Of a stretch of DNA of 64,000 bases, positions 43,800 through 52,400 are shown in pieces; the stretch's first letter is position 1, and each line of letters starts with the position of its first letter. The stretch is from JBBRBB01 sp038206235 (lineage in GTDB: Bacteria > Bacteroidota > Bacteroidia > Chitinophagales > Chitinophagaceae), in NCBI GenBank assembly GCA_038206235.1, contig JBBRBB010000019.1, positions 1 through 64,000 of the forward strand, in the 5' to 3' direction. Under the pieces are notes generated by a model, which did not search any database, was not told the origin of the DNA, and saw only the letters and a program-made list of their open reading frames with translations. Both the position numbers and the translations under genes were made by a program.

Positions 43800-44204
43800 A
43801 TGAGACCCACCAAACGACAAAGACAAGAGGTTAGAAACAAAGAGTTTTGCAAAAAATATTTGACTGCGGACTGGGACGGCTGTGCTGCAAATGAATATTT
43901 CGCAAATAAGGCTAATCCAAACATTACTGACAAATATTTTTATAAACCTAAAATTGAACTATTTGACAACTTACGTGAGATTGACATAGCAGAAAATAAT
44001 GTGTATTCAGAGATTGCTCATTTAGCATTTGAAAAAAGTAAAATCTTTGCTTTCTTAAGCAATGTAATTGAAAATAATATTCATGTGCCTGACAATATCA
44101 ACAATAGAGAAAAATATATCAAAACATATTTATCTACTGTTGCTGCAATTCTAAACAACATTAACAACGGACTCTATGATTTTCAAAAACCGAAAAGCGA
44201 ATAG
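43800..44204 (+). CDS. Hypothetical protein of the second cassette-like unit
   Basis: This 134-residue cytoplasmic protein is basic at the N-terminus (MRPTKRQRQEVRNKEFCKKYL) and then acidic and helical, with DWDGCAANEYF and DNLREIDIAENNVYSEIAHLAFEKSKIFAFL. No family is recognised. It starts at the ATG at 43800, directly at the end of the palindrome. An open frame extends upstream only through the palindrome and is not credible as coding. Its stop is 25 bp before the DUF4468-like start, so both belong to one unit. Confidence 0.55.
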   Translation: MRPTKRQRQEVRNKEFCKKYLTADWDGCAANEYFANKANPNITDKYFYKPKIELFDNLREIDIAENNVYSEIAHLAFEKSKIFAFLSNVIENNIHVPDNINNREKYIKTYLSTVAAILNNINNGLYDFQKPKSE

Positions 44205-44229
44205 AAAAGACGAAAAGAAATTTAAAACA

Positions 44230-44775
44230 ATGAAACAATTGCTTATTTTCATTTACATCATTGCTATGTGCGGCACGTTGCGAGCACAAACAGACACCGC
44301 GATTACTTACACTCACATCAAAACTGTTAATAGCATTAGTAAACAAAGTATATATGAGAAAGTAAAACTTTGGAGTGTAAATGCCTTTAAAAATGTTTCA
44401 GGTGCTTTGCAGTTGGACGATAAAGAAAGCGGCATATTAGCTTATGATGCTTCAACTGAACAGCTAAGTCCAAATGCGCCAAAGACAGATGTAGCATGGA
44501 AACTTATTTCTTGGTATCACAAGTATACTTTCAAGTTTAAAATTCAAATTAAAGACGGAAAATATAAAATTGATGTCACTGATATTAAGTTTGCAGATGC
44601 AGGTGGAGAATATCATACGTTGACATCAACCACTACAGCACCTTATAAATATATGTTTAGCAAAGAAAGCAAAACAGACCAAGAATGGCAAGATGCGAAA
44701 TTGACATTTGCAGATTTTTCTACTAAGCTAATTGCTTCGTTAGATGCAGAAGTTACTAAGAAAGAAGATTGGTAG
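44230..44775 (+). CDS. Exported DUF4468-like protein
   Basis: This 181-residue protein has a signal peptide (MKQLLIFIYIIAMCGTLRAQ). The mature part has a TBP-like DUF4468 pattern: SKQSIYEKVKLWSVNAFKNVSGALQLDDKESGIL, then WYHKYTFKFKIQIKDGKYKIDVTDIKF. Such proteins are probably periplasmic and of unknown function. I prefer the ATG at 44230, which starts the signal peptide; 44176 would add a basic leader. It is the second gene in the unit flanked by the two attC-like palindromes. Confidence 0.65.
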   Translation: MKQLLIFIYIIAMCGTLRAQTDTAITYTHIKTVNSISKQSIYEKVKLWSVNAFKNVSGALQLDDKESGILAYDASTEQLSPNAPKTDVAWKLISWYHKYTFKFKIQIKDGKYKIDVTDIKFADAGGEYHTLTSTTTAPYKYMFSKESKTDQEWQDAKLTFADFSTKLIASLDAEVTKKEDW

Positions 44776-44808
44776 TGGAATGAAACTTTAGATAACAACA
44801 AATATTAC

Positions 44809-45011
44809 TGCACACAACATTCGGTTTGGCAATATGGCGGGGCGACGAATATATTCTCAGCTTTTTGTTCGCTATTCAGCTTCAGTCCCAGCCGACGAAT
44901 AACGCCAAGCAATAGAATAAACAATGAACTTTTATTTATAAATTTAGTTTCGGTTACGGGCTGACGATTTTCAAATACCGCCACATCGCCAAGCCGTAGC
45001 CGTCGTATACC
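44809..45011. repeat. attC-like long imperfect palindrome (copy 2)
   Basis: Left arm TGCACACAACA (44809-44819) and a diverged right arm CGTCGTATACC (45001-45011) flank a strong inner stem: GGTTTGGCAATATGGCGG (44823-44840) against CCGCCACATCGCCAAGCC (44978-44995). It shares GGTTTGGC and GCCAAGCC with copy 1. The 203-bp element follows the DUF4468 gene by 33 bp. The following pair (HicBA) is on the opposite strand and begins 16 bp later. Confidence 0.65.
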
Positions 45012-45026
45012 ACAAGACAAGACCCT

Positions 45027-45266
45027 TTATAAACTATTTAGTATTTCGTGAAACTCTTCTCTATCAATTTCCAATGCATTGATAATTTGTTTCATTATTC
45101 TTTCGGGTACAGGGTCTATGTGGGTTTGAATTGTTATTGGTCTCAATAAGTCAGACCTCGTCCAATGTTCGTGACCGCCATTAGTACGTTTGGTTTGACA
45201 ACCAACTTTCAGGAGAAATTTTCTACAATTCCGTAGAGAAACATTTTTTAAAGGGTTAGAGGACAT
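45027..45266 (-). CDS. hicA: HicA-family mRNA interferase toxin
   Basis: This 79-residue protein has a double-stranded-RNA-binding-like fold: LKNVSLRNCRKFLLKVGCQTKRTNGGHEHWTRSD, then a middle strand with ITIQTH and a C-terminal helix. The catalytic His of HicA toxins is in GGHEHW. It would cleave mRNA and stop translation until neutralised by HicB. It begins at the last base of the upstream antitoxin gene, giving translational coupling. Here HicB is first and HicA second, the reverse of the classic order. Confidence 0.85.
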   Translation of the reverse strand: MSSNPLKNVSLRNCRKFLLKVGCQTKRTNGGHEHWTRSDLLRPITIQTHIDPVPERIMKQIINALEIDREEFHEILNSL

Positions 45267-45649
45267 TAAGCAAAGGCGGGTAAGTTAACTTGATAATTTG
45301 AGGTTGAATATTGCTTAGAGTTGACAATGTCTTTCAATTGGTCATTTGTATTTATCAAGTCAGACATTTGGGGTGCATACATTGGCTTTTTCTTGCTTTT
45401 AATCTTCCATCCAAGCCTTTGCATTTCAATAAATAAAGTCTTTTTATTTAACGTATATCTTAGAAACTCATCTAAAACAACAGTTAGACTTTCTTTAGCC
45501 TCATCTTCTGTATTACCATATCCTGTTAAATCAAAAGATGGCATATAGGCGTAATGAATACCTTCTTCTTCAAAAAATAAAACTTGTAAATCTACTTTTA
45601 TAGACTTCGTTCCAAATTTTTTTTCTCCTTTAAGTTTGCCTTGCTGCAT
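45266..45649 (-). CDS. hicB: HicB-like antitoxin
   Basis: This protein of about 127 residues has an RNase H-like HicB core: VDLQVLFFEEEGIHYAYMPSFDLTGYGNTEDEAKESLTVVLDEFL, with the characteristic Y-x-P-x-D...GxxxxEA pattern. It would bind HicA and repress the operon. The C-terminus (QMSDLINTNDQLKDIVN) lacks a recognised HTH, so DNA binding is uncertain. I chose the ATG at 45649; an upstream ATG at 45709 adds a hydrophobic segment that is unlikely. Overlaps hicA by one base. Confidence 0.75.
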   Translation of the reverse strand: MQQGKLKGEKKFGTKSIKVDLQVLFFEEEGIHYAYMPSFDLTGYGNTEDEAKESLTVVLDEFLRYTLNKKTLFIEMQRLGWKIKSKKKPMYAPQMSDLINTNDQLKDIVNSKQYSTSNYQVNLPAFA

Positions 45650-45805
45650 AATTTTAATAGATACATTTGCAATATACAACGTAAATAAGACGCCAACAGT
45701 TGCAAACAATAATTTTTTAAAAAAAATTGATTTTTCGTTTCCCTAGAGTTTTCAAAACAGAGATTATAGCTTAGCTTGAAACTCTGCGCATGTTATAAAT
45801 AACCG

Positions 45806-45958
45806 CTACATTATTCTCATCGCTTTACCAAAACAGGTAAGAGTACCCGGCAAAGCTGTCCAGAAGAATTGTCTCAGGAAGGTGAATAGCGTAATTAAAA
45901 TTGCGAGCCATATTACAAACCAAATCCAGTATTTAGTAGTTGATTGCTGCGCTTCCAT
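45806..45958 (-). CDS. Very small membrane protein
   Basis: A 50-codon frame encodes MEAQQSTTKYWIWFVIWLAI, then LITLFTFLRQFFWTALPGTL and a short basic tail. It has one or two membrane helices and a WTALP turn. Similar tiny membrane proteins accompany Bacteroidota genes near TauE-like exporters, in my recollection. Its minus-strand stop is about 150 bp from hicB and its start is about 50 bp from the stop of the upstream tauE-like gene, so it could belong to the same transcript as that gene. The function is unknown. Confidence 0.5.
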   Translation of the reverse strand: MEAQQSTTKYWIWFVIWLAILITLFTFLRQFFWTALPGTLTCFGKAMRIM

Positions 45959-46006
45959 CAGAATTTATTTAAGCAAAAATAATATGCAGTTCAATATATA
46001 AGATAT

Positions 46007-46378
46007 TTATTTATCAATAAACAGCATTTTAATACCTGCAAGTATCATAAAAGCCGCAAATATTTTTTTTACGATAGTCTCCGGCATGGATAGAGATATT
46101 TTGCTGCCAAGCCATCCGCCAACAAGAAAGCCTGCCGCAAGAATAAGAACTACTTTCAAATCAACATACCCTTTTTGATAATAATTAATAACAGCAAGCA
46201 AACCTGCAGGTAAAAGCAACACACCCAGTGATGTGCCCTGCGCCTGCAATTGACTATAGCCCAAAATAAAAACGAGTGCAGGAACAATAATTAGTCCGCC
46301 GCCTACGCCAACCATTCCACTTAGCACTCCGGCAAGTAAGCCTACCAGAAGCAATATTAAAATTGTTTGCAGAGTCAT
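46007..46378 (-). CDS. Short TauE/SafE-type anion exporter protein
   Basis: This 123-residue membrane protein has three to four helices: ILILLLVGLLAGVLSGMVGVGGGLIIVPALVFILGYS (which has the TauE GVGGG signature), LLLPAGLLAVINYYQ and VVLILAAGFLVGGWLGSKISL. It is about half the usual TauE length (~250), a form seen in Bacteroidota, and would need to dimerise. The TauE family exports sulfoacetate, sulfite or similar anions. It is 3 bp downstream of the inorganic pyrophosphatase gene, so the two are likely co-transcribed. Confidence 0.8.
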   Translation of the reverse strand: MTLQTILILLLVGLLAGVLSGMVGVGGGLIIVPALVFILGYSQLQAQGTSLGVLLLPAGLLAVINYYQKGYVDLKVVLILAAGFLVGGWLGSKISLSMPETIVKKIFAAFMILAGIKMLFIDK

Positions 46379-46381
46379 ATT

Positions 46382-46924
46382 TTACTTTTTAAAATTTTCT
46401 TTATACAGCTCGATAGCCTCTTCTATAATTTTTAATGCGGTAGCCTTATCGCCAAACTCTTCAACCACAACTGTTTTATTTTCCAGCTTTTTATATTCCT
46501 CAAAAAAATGTCTCAGCTCGCTAAAGAAATGTTTGGGCAGCTCTTCAATATTATTAATGTAATTGATAGACGGGTCATTTGCTGATACTGCAATTATCTT
46601 ATCATCAGCATCGCCCTGGTCAATCATCTGCATCACTCCAATTACTTTCGATTCTACTAAACAGAGCGGTTGAATTTGCAGACTCGATATAATAAGAATA
46701 TCCAGCGGGTCTTTATCCTCGCCATACGTTTGTGGTATAAATCCGTAATTGGTTGGATAATAAAAGGAAGAATAAATAACGCGGTCTAATCTAAGCAATC
46801 CACTGGTTTTATCAATTTCATACTTAGCTCTTGAGCCTTGTGAAATTTCAACTACAGCATTTACTATTCTGGGTGCATTCGCTCCGTAATGCACACCATG
46901 CCAGGGGTGTAATACTGTCATCAT
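46382..46924 (-). CDS. ppa: Soluble inorganic pyrophosphatase (family I)
   Basis: This 180-residue enzyme hydrolyses pyrophosphate to phosphate, driving biosynthesis. Family I motifs are AVVEISQGSRAKYEIDKTSGLLRLDRV, SSFYYPTNYGFIPQTYGEDKDPLDILI (the metal-binding Asp stretch) and the DQGDADDKIIAV segment. ATG at 46924; the following Met is equally possible and changes little. A TATTTTTG -7-like box (46942-46949, minus strand) lies 18 bp upstream. The downstream short TauE gene starts 3 bp after its stop. Confidence 0.93.
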   Translation of the reverse strand: MMTVLHPWHGVHYGANAPRIVNAVVEISQGSRAKYEIDKTSGLLRLDRVIYSSFYYPTNYGFIPQTYGEDKDPLDILIISSLQIQPLCLVESKVIGVMQMIDQGDADDKIIAVSANDPSINYINNIEELPKHFFSELRHFFEEYKKLENKTVVVEEFGDKATALKIIEEAIELYKENFKK

Positions 46925-47036
46925 ACATAAAAATTCAAAAACAAAAATAAGCTTATAGCAAGCAGCCTTTTTGAATTGTTTTTAAGATGTCAATTTTAAA
47001 TAAACAGAAAATAAAATTGTGGAGAATTAATCGGAG

Positions 47037-47798
47037 CTAATCCATTAAAATATATTTTCCCTGCCTGTCAACAGAAATTAGAGGAAGCTTTCTTTCTTTT
47101 TCAAAGTAATCATACACTTCTTTTAAGCTGATGGCAAAGTGTTGTAAATCCTGGTCATCTTTAGTAGACTGAGCAAAATACTCCATGCTCTTTTTGTTGC
47201 TGAAGCGTATGGGGAAAATATGTACGGGTATAAAGTCCTGTCCGCTGTTTTTTGCACTCGCGGCAAGTAAATATAATTCTTCAATTTGCTGGTCTTGTAT
47301 AGGAATGCAGCCTACGGTAACACAACTGCCATGAATGTAGATGTTTCCGCCTGGCTGCTCGGCATCGCTTAAAATTTTATCTGAAGTATTGGGATAATTT
47401 ATTCCGAGCGCCAAATGATAATTGCTGGTGGGCTTAAATTCATTTATGTAATAAAAGCCTTCAGGAACCTGGTAATCTCCTTCTATTCGTTTAGGACCCA
47501 ACGTGCCCGCAAGTGCGCAAACCCTGTATGTTTTAAAAAGCTTGAAAGGCTCGTTGTCATTATTTCTTACCCACACTTCTAACTGACTGTCGTATTTAAA
47601 AGAGCGTATATAAATTTCCTTGGCGGGCCATTGTAATCCTGCGGCGGCAAATTGTTTTTTCAAGGTATCTTCCCGGTAGCGTATAGCATCTGCTACCCGC
47701 GGAAAATTTCTTTGATAATCAGTAAATGAGGGCTGGCCAAAAGAATTAAAACAAATAAAACAAAATAAAACAGCAAGGCTTTTTTTCATGGTGCGCAA
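47037..47798 (-). CDS. Exported L,D-transpeptidase (YafK-like)
   Basis: This 253-residue protein has a signal peptide (KKSLAVLFCFICFNSFGQP). The YkuD active site is HGSCVTVGCIPIQD, with the catalytic Cys in GCI and His in IHG. The preceding PEGFYYINEFKPTSNYHLALGINYPNTSD segment is typical of the YafK subgroup. Members form 3-3 peptidoglycan cross-links or attach/release lipoprotein from peptidoglycan. It would act in the periplasm. It stands as a single gene between ppa and hppD, both on the same strand. Confidence 0.87.
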   Translation of the reverse strand: MRTMKKSLAVLFCFICFNSFGQPSFTDYQRNFPRVADAIRYREDTLKKQFAAAGLQWPAKEIYIRSFKYDSQLEVWVRNNDNEPFKLFKTYRVCALAGTLGPKRIEGDYQVPEGFYYINEFKPTSNYHLALGINYPNTSDKILSDAEQPGGNIYIHGSCVTVGCIPIQDQQIEELYLLAASAKNSGQDFIPVHIFPIRFSNKKSMEYFAQSTKDDQDLQHFAISLKEVYDYFEKERKLPLISVDRQGKYILMD

Positions 47799-47887
47799 AG
47801 TTAATCAGAAATGTTTGGTTAGTCAAGATGGCTGCTAATACTATTTTCTATAAACGTAAAATCTTACAAAATATTGAATGCCGTGGT

Positions 47888-49021
47888 TTATAAATTTCCT
47901 CTAAGCGCCTGCTCTCTCTCAATAGCTTCAAACAAAGCTTTAAAATTTCCCTTTCCAAAACTCTGCGCTCCTTTGCGCTGAATGATTTCAAAAAATAAAG
48001 TAGGCCGGTCTTCTATTGGCCTCGTAAATATTTGCAAAAGATAGCCTTCATTATCCCTGTCAACCAATATGCCCATTTCTTTCAGGGGTTCAATATCTTC
48101 ATCAATTTTTCCTACTCTGCTTTCAAGGTCGTCATAATAAGAGGAAGGAATTATTAGAAATTCAACTCCTCTTTTTTTAAGTGAAGTAACAGTTTCAACA
48201 ATATTTTTTGTTGCCAGAGCTACATGCTGGCAGCCTTCTCCATCATAAAATTCAAGGTATTCTTCTACCTGAGATTTTTTCCTTCCTTCGGCAGGCTCAT
48301 TAATAGGAAATTTCACAAAACCATTTCCATTACTCATTACTTTACTCATTAAAGCAGAATATTCCGTAGAAATATCTTTATCATCAAAAGAAAGAATGTT
48401 GCGAAAGCCCATCACCTCTTCATAAAATTTTACCCATTTATTCATTTGGTTCCAGCCTACATTGCCCACACAATGGTCAACATACAGCAAGCCCGTTTCT
48501 GCAGGATTATAATCAGGGGTTTCCCATTTTTTATAACCGGGCATAAACGCTCCTGTATAATTTTTTCTTTCTACAAAAAGGTGAACTGTTTCACCGTAAG
48601 TATGAATCCCGCTCAAAACAACTTCTCCAAAATCATCATGCAGTGCCACTGGCTCCATAAAACTTTGTGCGCCGCGCAGTGTTGTTTGTTGCCATGCATC
48701 TGCAGCATCGTCAACACGCAATGCCAAAGCCTTTACGCCATCACCGTGTTTGTAAATATGGTCTGCAATAGGGTTGCCGCCTCGCAATGGAGTTGTCAAT
48801 ACAAAAGTCAATTTATTCTGGCGAATGGCGTAGCTCACTTTATCTTTTACACCCGTTTCAGGTCCTGAATAGGCGAGGCTTTGAAAGCCGAACGCAGTTT
48901 TATAAAAATGGGCTGCCTGTTTTGCATTGCCTGTGTAAAATTCTACATAATCGGTTCCGTGCAAGGGAAGAAAATCTTCCGCGGTTTGCGTTTTTGCTTT
49001 AGGAATGGTAAGTGTTTCCAT
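47888..49021 (-). CDS. hppD: 4-Hydroxyphenylpyruvate dioxygenase
   Basis: This 377-residue Fe(II) dioxygenase of tyrosine catabolism makes homogentisate. The N-terminal VOC domain starts LHGTDYVEFYTGNAKQAAHFYKTAFGF. The C-terminal domain has VDHCVGNVGWNQMNKWVKFYEEVMGF (first metal His), then GCQHVALATKNI (second metal His) and LLQIFTRPIEDRPTLFFEIIQRKGAQSFGKGNFKALFEAIE (the metal Glu in FFEIIQR). It is isolated from other homogentisate genes here. Ends LRGNL, as usual. A possible regulatory gap of ~130 bp lies upstream. Confidence 0.94.
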   Translation of the reverse strand: METLTIPKAKTQTAEDFLPLHGTDYVEFYTGNAKQAAHFYKTAFGFQSLAYSGPETGVKDKVSYAIRQNKLTFVLTTPLRGGNPIADHIYKHGDGVKALALRVDDAADAWQQTTLRGAQSFMEPVALHDDFGEVVLSGIHTYGETVHLFVERKNYTGAFMPGYKKWETPDYNPAETGLLYVDHCVGNVGWNQMNKWVKFYEEVMGFRNILSFDDKDISTEYSALMSKVMSNGNGFVKFPINEPAEGRKKSQVEEYLEFYDGEGCQHVALATKNIVETVTSLKKRGVEFLIIPSSYYDDLESRVGKIDEDIEPLKEMGILVDRDNEGYLLQIFTRPIEDRPTLFFEIIQRKGAQSFGKGNFKALFEAIEREQALRGNL

Positions 49022-49157
49022 GAAAATGGTGTTTAAAAATTTTATAGAGATAATTAGGTGTCGTTAATGCAAAACTATAAAATTAGTTTGGTGTTAGTCT
49101 TTTCACTTTTATAAAGGAGCTATTTATTTTATTGTGTAATGTTGAAGACAAAATAAA

Positions 49158-49194
49158 AAACGGGGTTCGAAAATAATTATTTCAAACCCCGTTT
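49158..49194 (-). terminator. Terminator for the DUF1328 remnant
   Basis: The stem AAACGGGGTTTGAAATAATT pairs with its complement (read on the minus strand) and is followed by a T tract. It lies ~18 bp after the stop of the DUF1328-like fragment. It may also limit read-through in the hppD direction. Confidence 0.65.
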
Positions 49195-49211
49195 AACAAA
49201 TTGCTGATACT

Positions 49212-49346
49212 TTACAATCCATCTTTAACTACGCTACCCTTTCTGCCAAAAATTAAAGAGAGCAGAAAAAGAACTATAAAAAGAAAGAAAAGAAATTTAG
49301 CAATTCCGGCTGCACCTGCAGCGATACCGCCAAAGCCTGTACATGT
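49212..49346 (-). pseudogene. 5'-truncated DUF1328-like small membrane protein
   Basis: The frame reads GFGGIAAGAAGIAKFLFFLF, then IVLFLLSLIFGRKGSVVKDG and a stop. This is the C-terminal two-thirds of the small DUF1328 family (normally ~55 residues, two helices). The N-terminal helix, usually starting MLRWA, is absent. A stop codon (TAA) immediately precedes TCTGFGG, and then comes the terminator of the metalloprotease gene. I infer a deletion fused its 3' part to the terminator. It still has its own terminator downstream. Confidence 0.6.
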
Positions 49347-49370
49347 TTAATGAACAAAACTCGCAAAAAA

Positions 49371-49400
49371 AAAGAGGCTGAAATATTTTCCAGCCTCTTT
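49371..49400 (-). terminator. Terminator of the reprolysin-like protease gene
   Basis: AAAGAGGCTG at 49371-49380 pairs with CAGCCTCTTT at 49391-49400. On the minus strand this is followed by nine T residues. It lies 21 bp past the protease stop. Confidence 0.85.
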
Positions 49401-49421
49401 GTAAATGTGAATTAAACTGAA

Positions 49422-52400
49422 TTATTGTTTTACAAATTTTTCAGTGTGCATTATTTTCCCCCCTTCATCTTTAATAGTGAGATAATAAATGCCCGGTGCT
49501 AATTTCTTTACATCTAATTGTGTTGTGCCGGGCTGAGCGCTTTTATTCAGCACCGGTTTGCTGTACTCATCATACACTGTAATCATTACATTATTCTTAA
49601 TGCTGCTTGTGTTTACAGTAAGAACTGATTGCACAGGATTAGGAAATATTTTTACATTGTTATTGGCTGCAAAAATATTTTTAGAAGCTGTGCCTGTTGT
49701 TATTCTCAATGTATAACAAACAGTAGTGCTCCTTGCGCCATTATATCCATACACTTTTACATAATAAGTACCTGCAGAAGCGGTGTAATTAATCGCTTCA
49801 CTTGTTGTGCCGCCATTCTGAGAAATACCTACCTGGGTTTGTGAACTATTGTATAATCTAACATCATAATCAGCAGGCAGTGTTGTAAGATTTACTGTAA
49901 GTGTGCCTCCATTTGTAATGGTGAACTTAGAGAAATCAACATCAGTTGTTGTATTGATTAATCCTTTTACATCGGTATTCAAAGGAATTTGCACAGCGCC
50001 GCTAAATGTTCCGTTCGTTGAATTATCATACGTGCCTGGGCAAGTGCTTGCAGAAAATGCAGCCTTTAAAGTATAACAATTGGTAGTGCTGTTAGCTCCA
50101 TTGTATCCATACACACGAATGTAGTAAGTGCCTGCAGTCGCAGTGTAAGTAATGGTTTCACTTGTTGTGCCGCCATTTTGAGAAACTGCTAATTGTGTTT
50201 GTGCACTGTTATACAATTTAAGATCGTAATCACCAGGCAATGTAGTGAGCGTAACAGTAAGTGTTCCCGCAGATGCTAAGGTTACTGAATAATAATCGTT
50301 ATCAGTAGTAGTATTTATGAGTCCTGTTACATCTGTATTTGTTGGAATAGTTACTGCCTGTGCAAAACTTTCATTGGCTACATTGTCATAGCTGCTTTGG
50401 CAACCACCGCCAGTTGTTGCTGTTGTAAATTGTGCTGCGCTGTATGCACTGCTTCCTGAAGAGCAATTTGTTCTTACCTGCCAGTCGTAAGTTGTGCTGG
50501 CGGTTAAACCGCTAAGATTTACTGAAATGGATGTGGTGCCTGTTGCAGCATTTGTCCATGTAGAAGTTGATGTTAGTTTATAATCCACATCATAAGAAAT
50601 TGCTCCGCTAACCGCACTCCATGAAACAGTAGCTGTGGATGATGTAATGCCGGATGTTGCTAAACCGGAAGGTGCATTACAAGCGCCTGCAGCAGTTAGT
50701 GTGAAGTTGGTATTAGAAATATCAAAGAAAATATTTCCCACAGCTTCAATCTTTACTCTGCATTGGGTGCCTGTTATGTTTGGCATCGTCAACGTTTCTG
50801 AACCATCGTTAGGTGTGCTTGCAGATAGCACATTTGGGAAAGTATTTCCACCATCTGCGCTCAATGAAATTTTTACATTAGCGCAATTAACAGGTGATAA
50901 ATTTGATGATGCTACATTCCATGTAATTGTTTGAGATGAATTGGCAGCCCAGCTAACATTAGTGTTTGGAGCCGTTACCGCAAAAGGTCCTGATGCTGAT
51001 GAAACAGTAACCTTCATATCATCACTGTTATTATTTCCGCCACCGGCATGGTTATCACGAACCGTAAAACGGAAGTTCAATGCTCTTGCAACAGAAGGCA
51101 CTGCTTCCCATGTATTTGTTGTATTGCCTGCAAGAATGGTTGTAAGATTTGGAAAAACTCTTGTTGGATTTGTGCTGTATAATATGGAACGAAAAACAGG
51201 ACCGCTTGTAGCCGTTGCACTGGGAAAAGTATTTGAGCCTGATGCATAAGTATCATATTGCTCCCATGTGTACGTTAGAACATCTGAAGCATCTGCATCT
51301 GTTCCTGTTCCGTTTAATGCAAAAGCAGTTGATTTGGGAATGGTGTAATCCAATCCTGCATTGGCTGTTGGTGTATTATCACCAGTGATTGTTGATACTG
51401 CACAAGGGGCAGTCTTAATATAATCTGTGATTTGTGAAATGCTTGCTGCATGAAAATAATCATCGCTGTGTGGCTGCACATCTGTAGAGCCTGTAATGCC
51501 TGCATAACCCATAATAGTAGAGCCGCTGCCGGGTTCCATGTTCACGCCTGTGCCTTCATTCTGAAAAGTAAATGTATGATTGGCGCCAAACTGGTGCCCC
51601 ATTTCATGCGTCCAGTAATCAACAACAAGCGGGTCACCTGTTAAATCAGTGTGTGCCGTAAAGCCGCTTCCTTTTGAGCCCGTAACACATACACATCCTA
51701 TGCATCCTGCATTTCCATTATTGCCTGATGTGGTAGCAACACCGGCAAGTAAATGGCCAATATCATAATTCGCATTTCCAATTACATTATCAATTGTTGT
51801 TTGTGTGCCGCTGTTCCATTGCGATGAGCTTGTCCACGGGTCTGATGCGGGATATAAATAAATGATCTGGTCTTCATTTGTAACGAGCAGCATTCTTATA
51901 CCAAAATCTTTTTCATAAATTCCATTTGCTCTTGTGAGGTCTGTATTAATTGCTGCCAGCACTTTTGATTTTCTTTCGGCATCACTGGTTTCTGTTCCAT
52001 CTAAAGCTTTTTGAGAAAATTCACCATTGGTTGCTGCTGCAAGGCGAAACGTTCTCAACCTTCCATCATCAGCATTTTTTAAAACACTTCCATTGCGGTG
52101 TGTTTGATTTATTTGATTTATAAATTTTTCTTCTATACCGCATTTGAACGCAGATTTTATTTCATTGCTTTTATAAAAAACAGCAACAACATCTTTTCGT
52201 AGTGCATTGATATAAATGGTTTGTCCTTCAGCCGGGAAGATGATTGCATTAAATCCGTAAGGTGAAAAATCAAAGCGAATAATTGAGCCGGGCTTATCAA
52301 TGCCTTGCCCTGCATAAGATTTTATGTCGGGATATTTTTCTGCAAGTCCCTTCTCAAATATAGGCGCTTCAACTATTCTGAATTTTTCAATGTTACCTTC

